DNA of 64,000 bases, taken from the NCBI GenBank assembly GCA_937958995.1, contig CALGAP010000019.1:1-64000 (forward strand), in the 5' to 3' direction. Positions 51,546-59,447 of the stretch are shown one piece after another. The DNA comes from an uncultured Chitinophagaceae bacterium (GTDB lineage: Bacteria > Bacteroidota > Bacteroidia > Chitinophagales > Chitinophagaceae). Both the position numbers and the translations under genes were made by a program. The notes beneath the pieces were generated by a model. That model was given only the letters and a program-made list of their open reading frames with translations, had not been told where the DNA came from and did not search any database. How positions within the stretch are numbered: position 1 is the first letter of the stretch; each line of letters opens with the position of its first letter.

Positions 51546-52086
51546 GCGCTTTGTTTTCGAGATACAATTTTCTCAGCCGCTGCATGCACCGGTATTTGAT
51601 GGTCTTGATACTTTCTTCAGTATCGCCGGTGATCTCCGCGATTTTCGACATCGGTTCTTTTTTATAATAAAACAGTCCCAATACTTTCTTGCATTTTTCT
51701 CCCAGTTCGTTAAAACATTTCCGCAACAGCTTCCCTTCATCATTTGATTTTTCTGCTGCGAAATCTTCATCCTGCGCAGGTTCTATGCCGGTGAAATCAT
51801 CGCGGTAACTCGTCCTGGCGCGATGCGCCGAGTTGAGCTGGTTGATCCACTTATTCTGGCAGATTCTTCGGAAATATGCATTAAACTGGTCCATGTTGCC
51901 GGCAAAACGACCTTCGCGCAGATTGATCCATGCTGCATACAGGCTTTCCTGGAAAATATCTTCTGCATCGGAAGCATTCCCTGAATTCTGTCTTATATAC
52001 TGAAGCAACCACGGAAAATTGGTCGTAAAAAGATGTTTAAACGCTTCTTCAGGATGGGTGATGGGCCAGTCAGTTAAAACTTGCAA
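51532..52086 (-). CDS. ECF-type RNA polymerase sigma factor
   Basis: A 184-residue sigma-70 family factor with regions 2 and 4 only. Region 2 is FKHLFTTNFPWLLQYIRQNSGNASDAEDIFQESLYAAWINLREGRF with the NAYFRRICQNKWINQL helix. Region 4 is CFNELGEKCKKVLGLFYYKKEPMSKIAEITGDTEESIKTIKYRCMQRLRKLY, which contains the -35-binding helix-turn-helix. The start is TTG at 52086; no ATG or GTG is available in frame before the upstream stop. The start codon lies inside one arm of a 14-bp inverted repeat. It heads the sigma, TPR, CHAT, M28 run. Confidence 0.9.
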   Translation of the reverse strand: MQVLTDWPITHPEEAFKHLFTTNFPWLLQYIRQNSGNASDAEDIFQESLYAAWINLREGRFAGNMDQFNAYFRRICQNKWINQLNSAHRARTSYRDDFTGIEPAQDEDFAAEKSNDEGKLLRKCFNELGEKCKKVLGLFYYKKEPMSKIAEITGDTEESIKTIKYRCMQRLRKLYLENKAHGGI

Positions 52087-52156
52087 CGATTTAGGTACTT
52101 TATTTTGGAAGATAGTGAAAATACCAAATTATCGTGACCTGGATCGTTGCAAGTTT
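52077..52156 (-). promoter_or_regulatory. Inverted repeat covering the sigma-factor start codon
   Basis: AAACTTGCAACGAT (52077-52090) and ATCGTTGCAAGTTT (52143-52156) are perfectly complementary over 14 bases. After two mismatched bases, AGGT/ACCT (52093-52096 and 52137-52140) extend it. The TTG start (52086-52084, minus strand) is inside the arm. It could act as an operator dyad or as an mRNA hairpin that hides the start. Confidence 0.55.
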
Positions 52157-52164
52157 GATGGTGA

Positions 52165-52818
52165 CTACTTCTTTCCTGCAAATCTTTGACGAAAGGCAAA
52201 TGTTCCTGCGCCGCCCATCATCAGCACGATGCCTGCAATCACAGGAATACTGAATTTCGTTGGTTCCGCGTTCATTTCATAAGTGATCACTGCGTTGCCG
52301 AATGTATCGGTATCCTGTTTTACATTGCCGGCGCCTTCGGGCAGAAAAATTTTCTGCAACTGCTGAATGAGCATGCCGCCGGAGAGCAGGTTGCCGGTAA
52401 GCAGGAAGCAATTGTCAGACACTTTGGTTACGTTCGGGTCTTTCATATCCATTTTCACTTCCCATTTGCCATTGCCTTTGTATTGCGCCATGCCGCGGGC
52501 CTTAACGGTGGTGCGTGAAGTGCGGTTGTTTTCGTCGAGATCAGTTTTTACTTCTTCCAGTATAAGCGATGCCATTTGCCTTTCCATATCTCTCTTGAAA
52601 ATGGTGGGGTTGCTGGCTACCGAGCTGGCCTTGAACGACTGCCATTGCAATGCTGTCATTTTCATGCGTAGCTCCATGGTGGCATCTCCGAGCCGGTCAA
52701 TATGTATGTCAATTTCCTGGTTAAGACCTGTAGGGTCTTGTGCTTGCTGGCATAAGGCAGTAGTGGTATTGATGATGATGCAGCCAAAAACGAGTATGCT
52801 GACAAAAATCTTTTTCAT
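52165..52818 (-). CDS. Exported protein with C-terminal membrane helix, unknown function
   Basis: A 217-residue protein with a signal peptide (MKKIFVSILVFGCIIINTTTALCQQ). The mature region is beta-rich with alternating charged strands (IDIHIDRLGDATMELRMKM, SRTTVKARGMAQYKGNGKWEVKMDM). A hydrophobic helix at about 192-210 (FSIPVIAGIVLMMGGAGTFAF) is followed by a basic tail, the layout of a C-terminally anchored periplasmic protein. I do not recognise the family. It starts 24 bases after the transglutaminase-like gene and ends 78 bases before the sigma gene. Confidence 0.65.
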   Translation of the reverse strand: MKKIFVSILVFGCIIINTTTALCQQAQDPTGLNQEIDIHIDRLGDATMELRMKMTALQWQSFKASSVASNPTIFKRDMERQMASLILEEVKTDLDENNRTSRTTVKARGMAQYKGNGKWEVKMDMKDPNVTKVSDNCFLLTGNLLSGGMLIQQLQKIFLPEGAGNVKQDTDTFGNAVITYEMNAEPTKFSIPVIAGIVLMMGGAGTFAFRQRFAGKK

Positions 52819-52842
52819 AATACTTATAGTTGATGAGGTGAA

Positions 52843-54522
52843 TTACCTCAGTGAGGTTAATATTTGTTGAGCAATCTGCTGGTTGTTGTTGGTAGAAACG
52901 ATCAGTCCTTCCACGCGGCCGTTGCGTGCGCGCAGCGCGCCAATCCAGGGAAACTGTTGTCCGTTGGCAGCCGAGAAGCCGCTCAGCACGGTGAAACCGT
53001 TCATGGTGCCCGTTTGCTGGTAACCGATCTGGATATTGCTGGCGTAAAGCATCATCCGCAAATCTTCCATTGCCTGCTCTACGGAATAGGAATCGGGAAA
53101 GTCGTACACTTCTGCCGTGGCGGCGTCATTGGGACAACGAATTACTGCAGCCAGCATGGGTACATTGGGATAAGGCCTGCGTACCACCTGGGAACCGCGC
53201 GGATAGACAAACTTGATGTTGCCGTTGTAGGTCACGTAGTTGGCGTTGCCTCCGCCGCCTCCGCCACCAGGATTATTGCCACCGCCGCCACCGCCGGTGT
53301 TGCCGCTGCCCATGTTGGAGTTGGGTGCATTCGCAAAATCATTATTCTGCGCTCCGCCTTCCCATTTGGCAACGATTTCATCAATTTTTTGCTGGGTGAA
53401 ATTATCTTCCTTCAGTTCCATAGGTTGCACACCGTTTTTCAGTTCCTGCGACACGTCCACGATATAGTACCTGTCGTCGCCCATCTGTGCGCGCTGGAAG
53501 AACTCGTTCAGTTCTTTCATACCCATCTGAAGAGCCTCATCTGCCGATTTGGATCCGCCGATGCCTGCGCCCCCGATGGCGGTAGCTTCAATGGCGTAAT
53601 ATTGTCCGTTGAGGCGGAAGCCAGGATACGCATGTCCCGGAATGTAGAAGATCACCGGGTCCATACCGGCATTGCGCATCACGCTGGCATACAGGAAGCT
53701 GAGTTCGATACACAGGCCGGTGTTATTACGAAGCACCTCGCGCGGCAGCCGCACGCGTTGCACCAGCGTTTGAATATCACCGGTACTCGAGGGAACGGCT
53801 TGCGTGCTGCTGTACACCATGCCCGAACGTAAGGTAGCTTCGTAAATAGCTTTCAGGAACCGCACACCTTCTTCGGCAGTGCGGGTAACGCCGGCTGTCT
53901 CACCTTTCAGTATCTTTTCCTGTATTTTGCCGGTATAGTAGCGTACCACCGGGTCTTCGGCCGTAATAAAGCAAACCGACAGCGGGTTGTTTTGCATAAT
54001 GTCTGCGTAGCTCACGATTTCCGATGCCGGCATATCTGTGTATGCAAAATCGCCTATCGCCATCATGGTGAAGGTAAACGTCTCCTTGATCTCTTTACGG
54101 TTTCCGGCCGGTCCCCAGGAGATCCTCAGTTCAGCCTTCTCTTTAGATTGGCTGTTTTTCTCCGTGATCTTCTGGTCGAAGGCGGGATAGCCCATGGCCA
54201 CAATCTTTTGTCCGGGCAGCACGTTGGGTGAGGTGATGGCCTCCTGCCACTCATCGATATATTTCGGGATACGGTATTCCACTTTCAGGTTTTCCGCCAT
54301 TTTATCGCCATCATTTTCGATAATGGCCTTAAACAGATTGTACCTGCCTCCGAGTACTTCGGGATTAGCATACACTTTGTAAGCCGCAGGCATAATGTAG
54401 GTCGCCGGTTTTATCTTCACTTTAAGGTCGGGCGAGCCGCTGAAAAACCAGCCATAAGAGAACAGTAGCGCTCCGGCGACAAACAGCAAAATCGGCCCGA
54501 GCGGATTTTTAATGAATCGCAT
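52843..54522 (-). CDS. Membrane-anchored transglutaminase-like protein
   Basis: 559 residues with an N-terminal membrane helix (about 8-28, GPILLFVAGALLFSYGWFF). Residues about 35-200 form beta-rich domains (RYNLFKAIIENDGDKMAENLKVEYRIP). The transglutaminase-like core (about 225-315) has Cys271 in NNTGLCIELSFLY, His297 in IPGHAYPGF and an acidic third position in YYAIEAT, so the papain-type triad looks complete with Glu rather than Asp. A Gly/Asn-rich linker (GNTGGGGGGNNPGGGG, about 405-430) leads to a C-terminal domain. Bacterial members are usually cysteine proteases or amidases rather than cross-linkers. It is the first gene of the minus-strand run. Confidence 0.78.
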   Translation of the reverse strand: MRFIKNPLGPILLFVAGALLFSYGWFFSGSPDLKVKIKPATYIMPAAYKVYANPEVLGGRYNLFKAIIENDGDKMAENLKVEYRIPKYIDEWQEAITSPNVLPGQKIVAMGYPAFDQKITEKNSQSKEKAELRISWGPAGNRKEIKETFTFTMMAIGDFAYTDMPASEIVSYADIMQNNPLSVCFITAEDPVVRYYTGKIQEKILKGETAGVTRTAEEGVRFLKAIYEATLRSGMVYSSTQAVPSSTGDIQTLVQRVRLPREVLRNNTGLCIELSFLYASVMRNAGMDPVIFYIPGHAYPGFRLNGQYYAIEATAIGGAGIGGSKSADEALQMGMKELNEFFQRAQMGDDRYYIVDVSQELKNGVQPMELKEDNFTQQKIDEIVAKWEGGAQNNDFANAPNSNMGSGNTGGGGGGNNPGGGGGGGNANYVTYNGNIKFVYPRGSQVVRRPYPNVPMLAAVIRCPNDAATAEVYDFPDSYSVEQAMEDLRMMLYASNIQIGYQQTGTMNGFTVLSGFSAANGQQFPWIGALRARNGRVEGLIVSTNNNQQIAQQILTSLR

Positions 54523-54598
54523 CTTGAGTGTTTTAGTTGGGGGTGAATAGGGTTGTTTAGAAGTATATCAGGTAAGGTGGGAGAAGGTGAACAGGGGG

Positions 54599-54752
54599 GA
54601 ACAGGACGAAACCACCACTGTGCATATCTCCATCTACAACGAATCGCGCGAAAGAATGGAAATTGATCAATAGCGATGACCCACAGGTGAGAGAAAAAGC
54701 AATGCGGGGCACGATGACGCAGAAGAAAATCGTGCTGGAGGAATTGAAATAA
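54599..54752 (+). pseudogene. Frameshifted C-terminal remnant of an unknown gene
   Basis: In one frame 54599-54650 reads EQDETTTVHISIYNESR; after a shift of one base at about 54650 another frame reads AKEWKLINSDDPQVREKAM, continues for 14 more residues and ends in LEELK with a TAA at 54750. Coding-like composition and the missing start suggest a decayed gene end. The family is not recognised. The rest of the 271-base gap (54523-54793) shows nothing further. Confidence 0.35.
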
Positions 54753-54793
54753 GCGGGAAAATTCTTTTGGAAGCCCGCGTTCAGCGACCCCGT

Positions 54794-55903
54794 TTACAGG
54801 ATGCCATGTTTCGTGAGAATATCCAATATTGCAGGCTTTAGTACTTGCAGCATTCTGTCGAAACCAATATCATTGGGGTGCGTCCCATCCGTAGTACCTT
54901 CATGATCATCTCCCAGCAGTTGGTCTGCTGGTATGAAGTAGATATTCTTCACGCCTTTTTGCTGAAGCAGCTCAAATTCCTTTCGCGCGTTTTCATTTTG
55001 CTGGCGAACCCGTTCTCCCACTTTTTGATCGAAGTAACCATGTTCCCTGATCACACTTTGCACCAGGATGATGGGCGCGGAAGGATGCTTCGCCCTGATG
55101 GCATTAACCAGGTAAGCGGTTCTCTGCTTTATTTCTTCCGGTGAGGGATTGGGAATGCAGTCGAGAACGAAAGCGTCAGCATCCACAGAAGCCACGAGGT
55201 CGGCAGCGGCCTTTTCCATTTTGGCACTTCCGCTGAGTCCCATGTTGATGAAGTTCAAACCAGTTGCTCTCGACAAACGAGCGGGGTAGGCCATTCCGGG
55301 CCTGCTGGCTGAAGATCCCTGCACAATACTCGATCCATAAATCAATATCCTTTTGCGGAAAGGCTCAGCGCCGGCCCTGATGGTGCTGCCGTCATCGATA
55401 CCGATCTCAACATCACTAACCTTGTCGTATAGGGGCAGGTACAAAAGACATTCCTTTTCGCTGCTGTCCATATTTTTGACGATGACGGCTTCTGAGCAGC
55501 GTGCTTCAGGTCTTCCCGCCCCGGCAAACTGCCATTTGCCATCGTTCTTGATATAGAGGTCGAGGCCTTTGTTGGCTATCGAGGTCATGTTGGTGTAGGG
55601 CGCTGCATCGGTCACACACCATTTTGCCGAAATGGTACTACTGTTGGTTACAAATGAGATGGCCATACCCGCGGAATGGGTCAGCAGTCTTTTTACGCTG
55701 CGAGGTAATGCCGGATATTCGGCGCTGTCTACCCTGTTAAATTCAGTTGTATGGGGAAATATTTTACCTGTGATTGTTAACGAAGAGGTTTTCGTATAAA
55801 CTGGTGTTTTTACTTGTGCGGAAAGTTTTGCCATAAAAACTATTTGCAGTACAAAGATGCCTGCTATTCGTACCGACATGATCCGGAATCTGTTTGTCAT
55901 CAT
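54794..55903 (-). CDS. SGNH/GDSL hydrolase with N-terminal GxDLY domain, exported
   Basis: A 369-residue esterase with a signal peptide ending AKLSAQ. The N-terminal beta-sandwich (about 35-175) contains NKGLDLYIKNDGKWQF, the GxDLY motif of the domain that precedes SGNH hydrolases in Bacteroidota. The catalytic domain (about 185-365) has ILIYGSSIVQGSS with Ser192 as nucleophile, MGLSGSAKM (block with Gly), and DGTHPNDIG with the Asp and His. These enzymes remove acyl groups from glycans or lipids. It closes the SusCD-GDPD-phosphatase run and follows the phosphatase by 13 bases. Confidence 0.85.
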   Translation of the reverse strand: MMTNRFRIMSVRIAGIFVLQIVFMAKLSAQVKTPVYTKTSSLTITGKIFPHTTEFNRVDSAEYPALPRSVKRLLTHSAGMAISFVTNSSTISAKWCVTDAAPYTNMTSIANKGLDLYIKNDGKWQFAGAGRPEARCSEAVIVKNMDSSEKECLLYLPLYDKVSDVEIGIDDGSTIRAGAEPFRKRILIYGSSIVQGSSASRPGMAYPARLSRATGLNFINMGLSGSAKMEKAAADLVASVDADAFVLDCIPNPSPEEIKQRTAYLVNAIRAKHPSAPIILVQSVIREHGYFDQKVGERVRQQNENARKEFELLQQKGVKNIYFIPADQLLGDDHEGTTDGTHPNDIGFDRMLQVLKPAILDILTKHGIL

Positions 55904-55916
55904 GCAATGAAATTTG

Positions 55917-57581
55917 TTATTTTTCTAAAATTTCGCTGATAGGCTCGCCAATGGAGCCACTTGGCAGCTGAATGTGTAAAAGGAAGCTAACCGTTGGCGC
56001 AATGTCGGAAATAGAAATTTGCCGTGTGGTGCTTCCGTGCTTTATACCCCAACCCATCCAAACCAGCGGTATATGCGAATCGTATGAACTCCAATGCCCA
56101 TGGTCAACCCCGGTTTTTGATTTGGAAGGAAAATATCCCGTCTTTGATACCAGGAAGATCACGCCGCTTCTTTCGCGGTGGTACCCGTTTCTGAGCCTTT
56201 CGAGTAGTGCGGTGGGAAGGTTGGCGTTGGCCAGGTCATTCAGGTCTACTGCCCATGCAAATTCATCCTTTTGCTGGAAAAAATCCACGCAGTCCTTCCG
56301 GATGGCATTTTCGTCCAGTTGGGCATTCCTGATCAATGTATAGTCCAGGTGCACTTCATTATTTACCAGGCTTCGAATGATCTTACTTTGTCCGTATTTT
56401 TTTTCGAGAAAAGCATTGACTTCTTCCAGGAGCGAGGAGCTGTTGAGCCATCCGCCGGGGAGCCGGTGATCGTTGAGCAATCCCGGGTTGTGCGGCGCGC
56501 CGTGATCGGCCGTAAGAAAAACGGTGTAACTGCCTTTTCCCAGCCGCTTGTCGAGAAAATCAAAAAAATCTGCCAGGTCTTTGTCAAGACGCAGGTAAGT
56601 GTCTTCCACTTCAATGGAATTAATCCCAAACTGGTGTCCCACATAATCGGTTGATGAAAGGCTGATAGCCAGAAAATCGGGCACTGTGTTGTTGCCCAGG
56701 TTTTCGTTTTCCACAGCCCTTTTTGCCATGTCCAGGGTAAGTGTGTTACCAAAGGGTGTCGACAGAATGATACTCCTGCCGATTGTTTTGGCCAGTTCGC
56801 CTAACCTTACCGGGAAACCAGCCTCTTTAGTTCCTTTATAAGGAGTTTCGTAGGTATTGAGGTCAGGGGTGCTTTGCAGATAGGTGTCGATTGGATACAG
56901 TGTGTTCCAGTCTTCCCGCAGGTATTTGTCAACCAGCTTTTCTTCGTTCAGTTTCTTCACCCATTCTGGCAATTCTTTCATATACCAGGAGCTGCTGATC
57001 CAGTTGCCGGTAGTACCCTCCATCCAGTAAGCGGCATCGGCGGCATGACCGGCCGGTAAAATGGCGCCGCGGTCTTTGATAGAAATACCGATGTTTTTCG
57101 ACCGGAAATTGGTCGCCAGCTTTAGCTCGTCGGTTACGGTGGTGGTCAACAGGTTTTTGGGCGACATCTTTCCTGCATCTGAATGGCTGCCCACCGCCTG
57201 CACGGTGCTGTCGCCCACGCAATACATCGGGGCCCCGGTTTTTTGTTCGATAAAGTCATTACCGGCAATGCCATGAATAGCCGGTACCGTGCCGGTGTAT
57301 ACCGAGGCGTGGCCAATGGCGGTTTTGGTGGGCAGGTAGTTGATGATGGTGTTTTCGCAGGTAAATCCCTCGCTCAGCATTCTGCGAAACCCGCCGGTGC
57401 CGTAGCGGTCGTAGTAGCGGTACAGGTAATCCCATCTCATCTGATCAACTACAATACCCACCACCAGTTTTGGACGAGGCAGTGAGGACTGGTTGTTCCC
57501 CTGGGTAAAAGCGGCGGTTGCGGCGATCGAGGAGATAAGCAGCAGGATTAACCGGGCAAAAGTGTTCAATCCCATATTCAT
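55917..57581 (-). CDS. PafA-like alkaline phosphatase, exported
   Basis: A 554-residue periplasmic phosphomonoesterase of the alkaline phosphatase superfamily with a signal peptide ending AAFTQG. The first metal site begins VGIVVDQMRWDYLYRYYDRY; the nucleophile motif is NYLPTKTAIGHASVYTG with a Thr nucleophile. SIKDRGAILPAGHAADAAYW supplies Lys169 and Arg171, the pair that in PafA-type enzymes favours monoesters. Later ligands are SLSSTDYVGHQFG, LTADHGA and DHGHWSSYD. Single-chain NPP-type diesterases are the main alternative. It lies 39 bases after a glycerophosphodiesterase gene, whose product it could dephosphorylate. Confidence 0.85.
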   Translation of the reverse strand: MNMGLNTFARLILLLISSIAATAAFTQGNNQSSLPRPKLVVGIVVDQMRWDYLYRYYDRYGTGGFRRMLSEGFTCENTIINYLPTKTAIGHASVYTGTVPAIHGIAGNDFIEQKTGAPMYCVGDSTVQAVGSHSDAGKMSPKNLLTTTVTDELKLATNFRSKNIGISIKDRGAILPAGHAADAAYWMEGTTGNWISSSWYMKELPEWVKKLNEEKLVDKYLREDWNTLYPIDTYLQSTPDLNTYETPYKGTKEAGFPVRLGELAKTIGRSIILSTPFGNTLTLDMAKRAVENENLGNNTVPDFLAISLSSTDYVGHQFGINSIEVEDTYLRLDKDLADFFDFLDKRLGKGSYTVFLTADHGAPHNPGLLNDHRLPGGWLNSSSLLEEVNAFLEKKYGQSKIIRSLVNNEVHLDYTLIRNAQLDENAIRKDCVDFFQQKDEFAWAVDLNDLANANLPTALLERLRNGYHRERSGVIFLVSKTGYFPSKSKTGVDHGHWSSYDSHIPLVWMGWGIKHGSTTRQISISDIAPTVSFLLHIQLPSGSIGEPISEILEK

Positions 57582-57620
57582 GACTTGGTTTTTGAAGAGG
57601 GCACTAAACTGTTGAACTTC

Positions 57621-58517
57621 TTAACGCAGGTTTTTACTTTTCAAATAATGGATCAGGTATTCGGGGCGGTCCGTTTGAATGATCCGTGCGTTTAGAGTAT
57701 GAATCAGGTAGCCATAACCGTTATCCGGATTGTCCAGCGACGCATCGTCGTCGTGCCCACCGGCCAGGGTGTCCCAAAGTGTGTTGTACCAGATGAGGCT
57801 TTTGCCTTTCAGCATATTTACAACCTGCCTGGGCAAAGGATTGCTGTCAGAAGCATATACCAGTTCAAAGGCTACTGGCTTCAGTTCTTTCAGAAAATCT
57901 TCTATTTTCTGCAGGGCGTTTGGCTGGTCAAGGTTTACAATTGGCATGTAAATAATCTTGTCGAGGTATTTGCCAAACTCCTGCTTTACCCGCGCCGCGG
58001 GTTGGGATCCTTTCATGATCACGTGATCGGTGGTGCCGGTTTTTTCCAGCAAGGCATATACTTCGTCAAATAATTCATAGGCCTTATCAAGGTTCAGCAT
58101 CACTTTTCCTTTAGCCGCCAGCAAGGCTTCTTCCAGCGTAGGCACCTGGTGCCTGGTCCGGATGGCAGCGCCGTTTTTCAGCTTCAGTGTTTTGATGGAG
58201 TCGAGTGTCCAGTCAGACACCCTGCCTTTTCCCGTCGTGGTTCTGTCCAGTGTCCTGTCGTGCATTAAAACCAGGTGACCATCTTTGGTCCTGGCTACGT
58301 CTACTTCAATAATGTCAACTCCCAGTTTGATGGCATTTTCAATTGCCAGGATCGAGTTTTCCGGCGCATAGCGCCAATCTCCGCGGTGGGCTACCACCAT
58401 CACCTGGCTGGTGTTTTTGTCGAAAAGCTTTTTTCGTATCCCTGCAATCCTGTCCTGTGCAAAAAGGCCTGTGGCAAAGAGAAAGAGAAAAATTTTTAGC
58501 AAGCAAATCTTTTTCAT
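57621..58517 (-). CDS. Glycerophosphodiester phosphodiesterase, exported (copy 2)
   Basis: A 298-residue GDPD enzyme that splits glycerophosphodiesters to glycerol 3-phosphate and an alcohol. The signal peptide ends GLFAQD. Metal-binding and catalytic residues are in VVAHRGDWRYAPENSI (His, Arg, Glu), IIEVDVARTKDGHLVLMHD (Glu-x-Asp, Asp, His) and VMLNLDKAYELFDEVYALL. The C-terminal part lacks the usual final Trp-Thr motif and ends in IQTDRPEYLIHYLKSK. It is a paralogue of the gene at 58531, with 13 bases between them. Confidence 0.9.
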   Translation of the reverse strand: MKKICLLKIFLFLFATGLFAQDRIAGIRKKLFDKNTSQVMVVAHRGDWRYAPENSILAIENAIKLGVDIIEVDVARTKDGHLVLMHDRTLDRTTTGKGRVSDWTLDSIKTLKLKNGAAIRTRHQVPTLEEALLAAKGKVMLNLDKAYELFDEVYALLEKTGTTDHVIMKGSQPAARVKQEFGKYLDKIIYMPIVNLDQPNALQKIEDFLKELKPVAFELVYASDSNPLPRQVVNMLKGKSLIWYNTLWDTLAGGHDDDASLDNPDNGYGYLIHTLNARIIQTDRPEYLIHYLKSKNLR

Positions 58518-58530
58518 AGTCTTTGTTTAA

Positions 58531-59427
58531 CTATCGCCTGTTGTTTTTTTCCAGATAATCCAGCAGCAGAAAGGGACGGTCTGTCATGATAGCGTCCGCC
58601 CCTTTTTTCAATAGCCAGCCATAGCTGTTTTCGAGGTCGGTAGTGGCCAGCTCATCGTCATGGCCATCGTTAAATTTCTGGCCGACCAGGGAATTAAACC
58701 AAACCCTGATTCCTTTTTTCTTTATCTCCGGAATCCTGTCCAGAATCGGATCTTTGTCGTTGCTAAAAGCGATGCCTATGACAGCTGCGTTGGTGTTTTC
58801 GAGATAATCGTTCAGTTGTTCATTTGATTTGTCGGTACCTGCCGTCACCACTGGAATGTAATTGATCTTGTTGATGTCTTCGCCAAAAAGTTCTTTCATC
58901 CTGGCAGATGGCATAGTACTCCGGAAAATAAGCTGGTTCAGGCAGTCCACCTTGCGGGCGATGGCCAGCACTTTTTCCCTAACGGGTTGCCATTTGTCTA
59001 TGTGAAGCAGCACCTTGCCTTTGCAAAGCCGCAGCACTTCTTCCAGCGTAGGCACCTGTTGTCTTGTTTGCGTGTTGATGCCGGTCTTCAGGCGCAATGC
59101 TTTGATTTCTGCGAGGGTCAGGTCGCTGACTTTTCCTCTGCCGTTGGTGGTGCGGTTGACTGTTGCATCGTGCATGATCACGATCTCGCCGTCTTTGGTT
59201 TCCTGCACATCGATCTCAATACCATCAAAACCTGCATCGATGCAATTTTGGAAGGCCTGCAATGAATTTTCCGGTGCATTTCTCCATTCGCCGCGATGCG
59301 CAATAATCATCACATAATTACTGGTGTCGGTTAGCCTCGAAAGGGGAAAGCGGGCGCCGTTGTTTCCCTGCGCAAAGGAAACAACGGGCCAGCATACCAC
59401 GAGGCATATAAACAACAATTTCCTCAT
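58531..59427 (-). CDS. Glycerophosphodiester phosphodiesterase, exported (copy 1)
   Basis: Also 298 residues, with a signal peptide ending VVSFAQG. Key motifs: MIIAHRGEWRNAPENSLQAF, GIEIDVQETKDGEIVIMHDATVNRTTNGRG, VLLHIDKWQPVREKVLAI and the end IMTDRPFLLLDYLEKNNRR. It is clearly homologous to its neighbour in all blocks but differs in many positions, so the duplication is old or the two have different substrates. It begins 20 bases after susD and is the third gene of the locus. Confidence 0.9.
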   Translation of the reverse strand: MRKLLFICLVVCWPVVSFAQGNNGARFPLSRLTDTSNYVMIIAHRGEWRNAPENSLQAFQNCIDAGFDGIEIDVQETKDGEIVIMHDATVNRTTNGRGKVSDLTLAEIKALRLKTGINTQTRQQVPTLEEVLRLCKGKVLLHIDKWQPVREKVLAIARKVDCLNQLIFRSTMPSARMKELFGEDINKINYIPVVTAGTDKSNEQLNDYLENTNAAVIGIAFSNDKDPILDRIPEIKKKGIRVWFNSLVGQKFNDGHDDELATTDLENSYGWLLKKGADAIMTDRPFLLLDYLEKNNRR

Positions 59428-59447
59428 TAATATGAATTGAGTAAATT

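Noticed and set aside
53255..53310. Glycine-codon tract as a possible phase-variable repeat
   Set aside because: The tract uses mixed GGN and AAT/AAC codons without a long single-base or short-unit run, so slippage is unlikely.
52864..53832. A 322-codon plus-strand frame opposite the transglutaminase-like gene
   Set aside because: The minus-strand frame has a membrane anchor and Cys-His motifs; the plus-strand frame is rich in Val, Ala and His from antisense reading and has no promoter.
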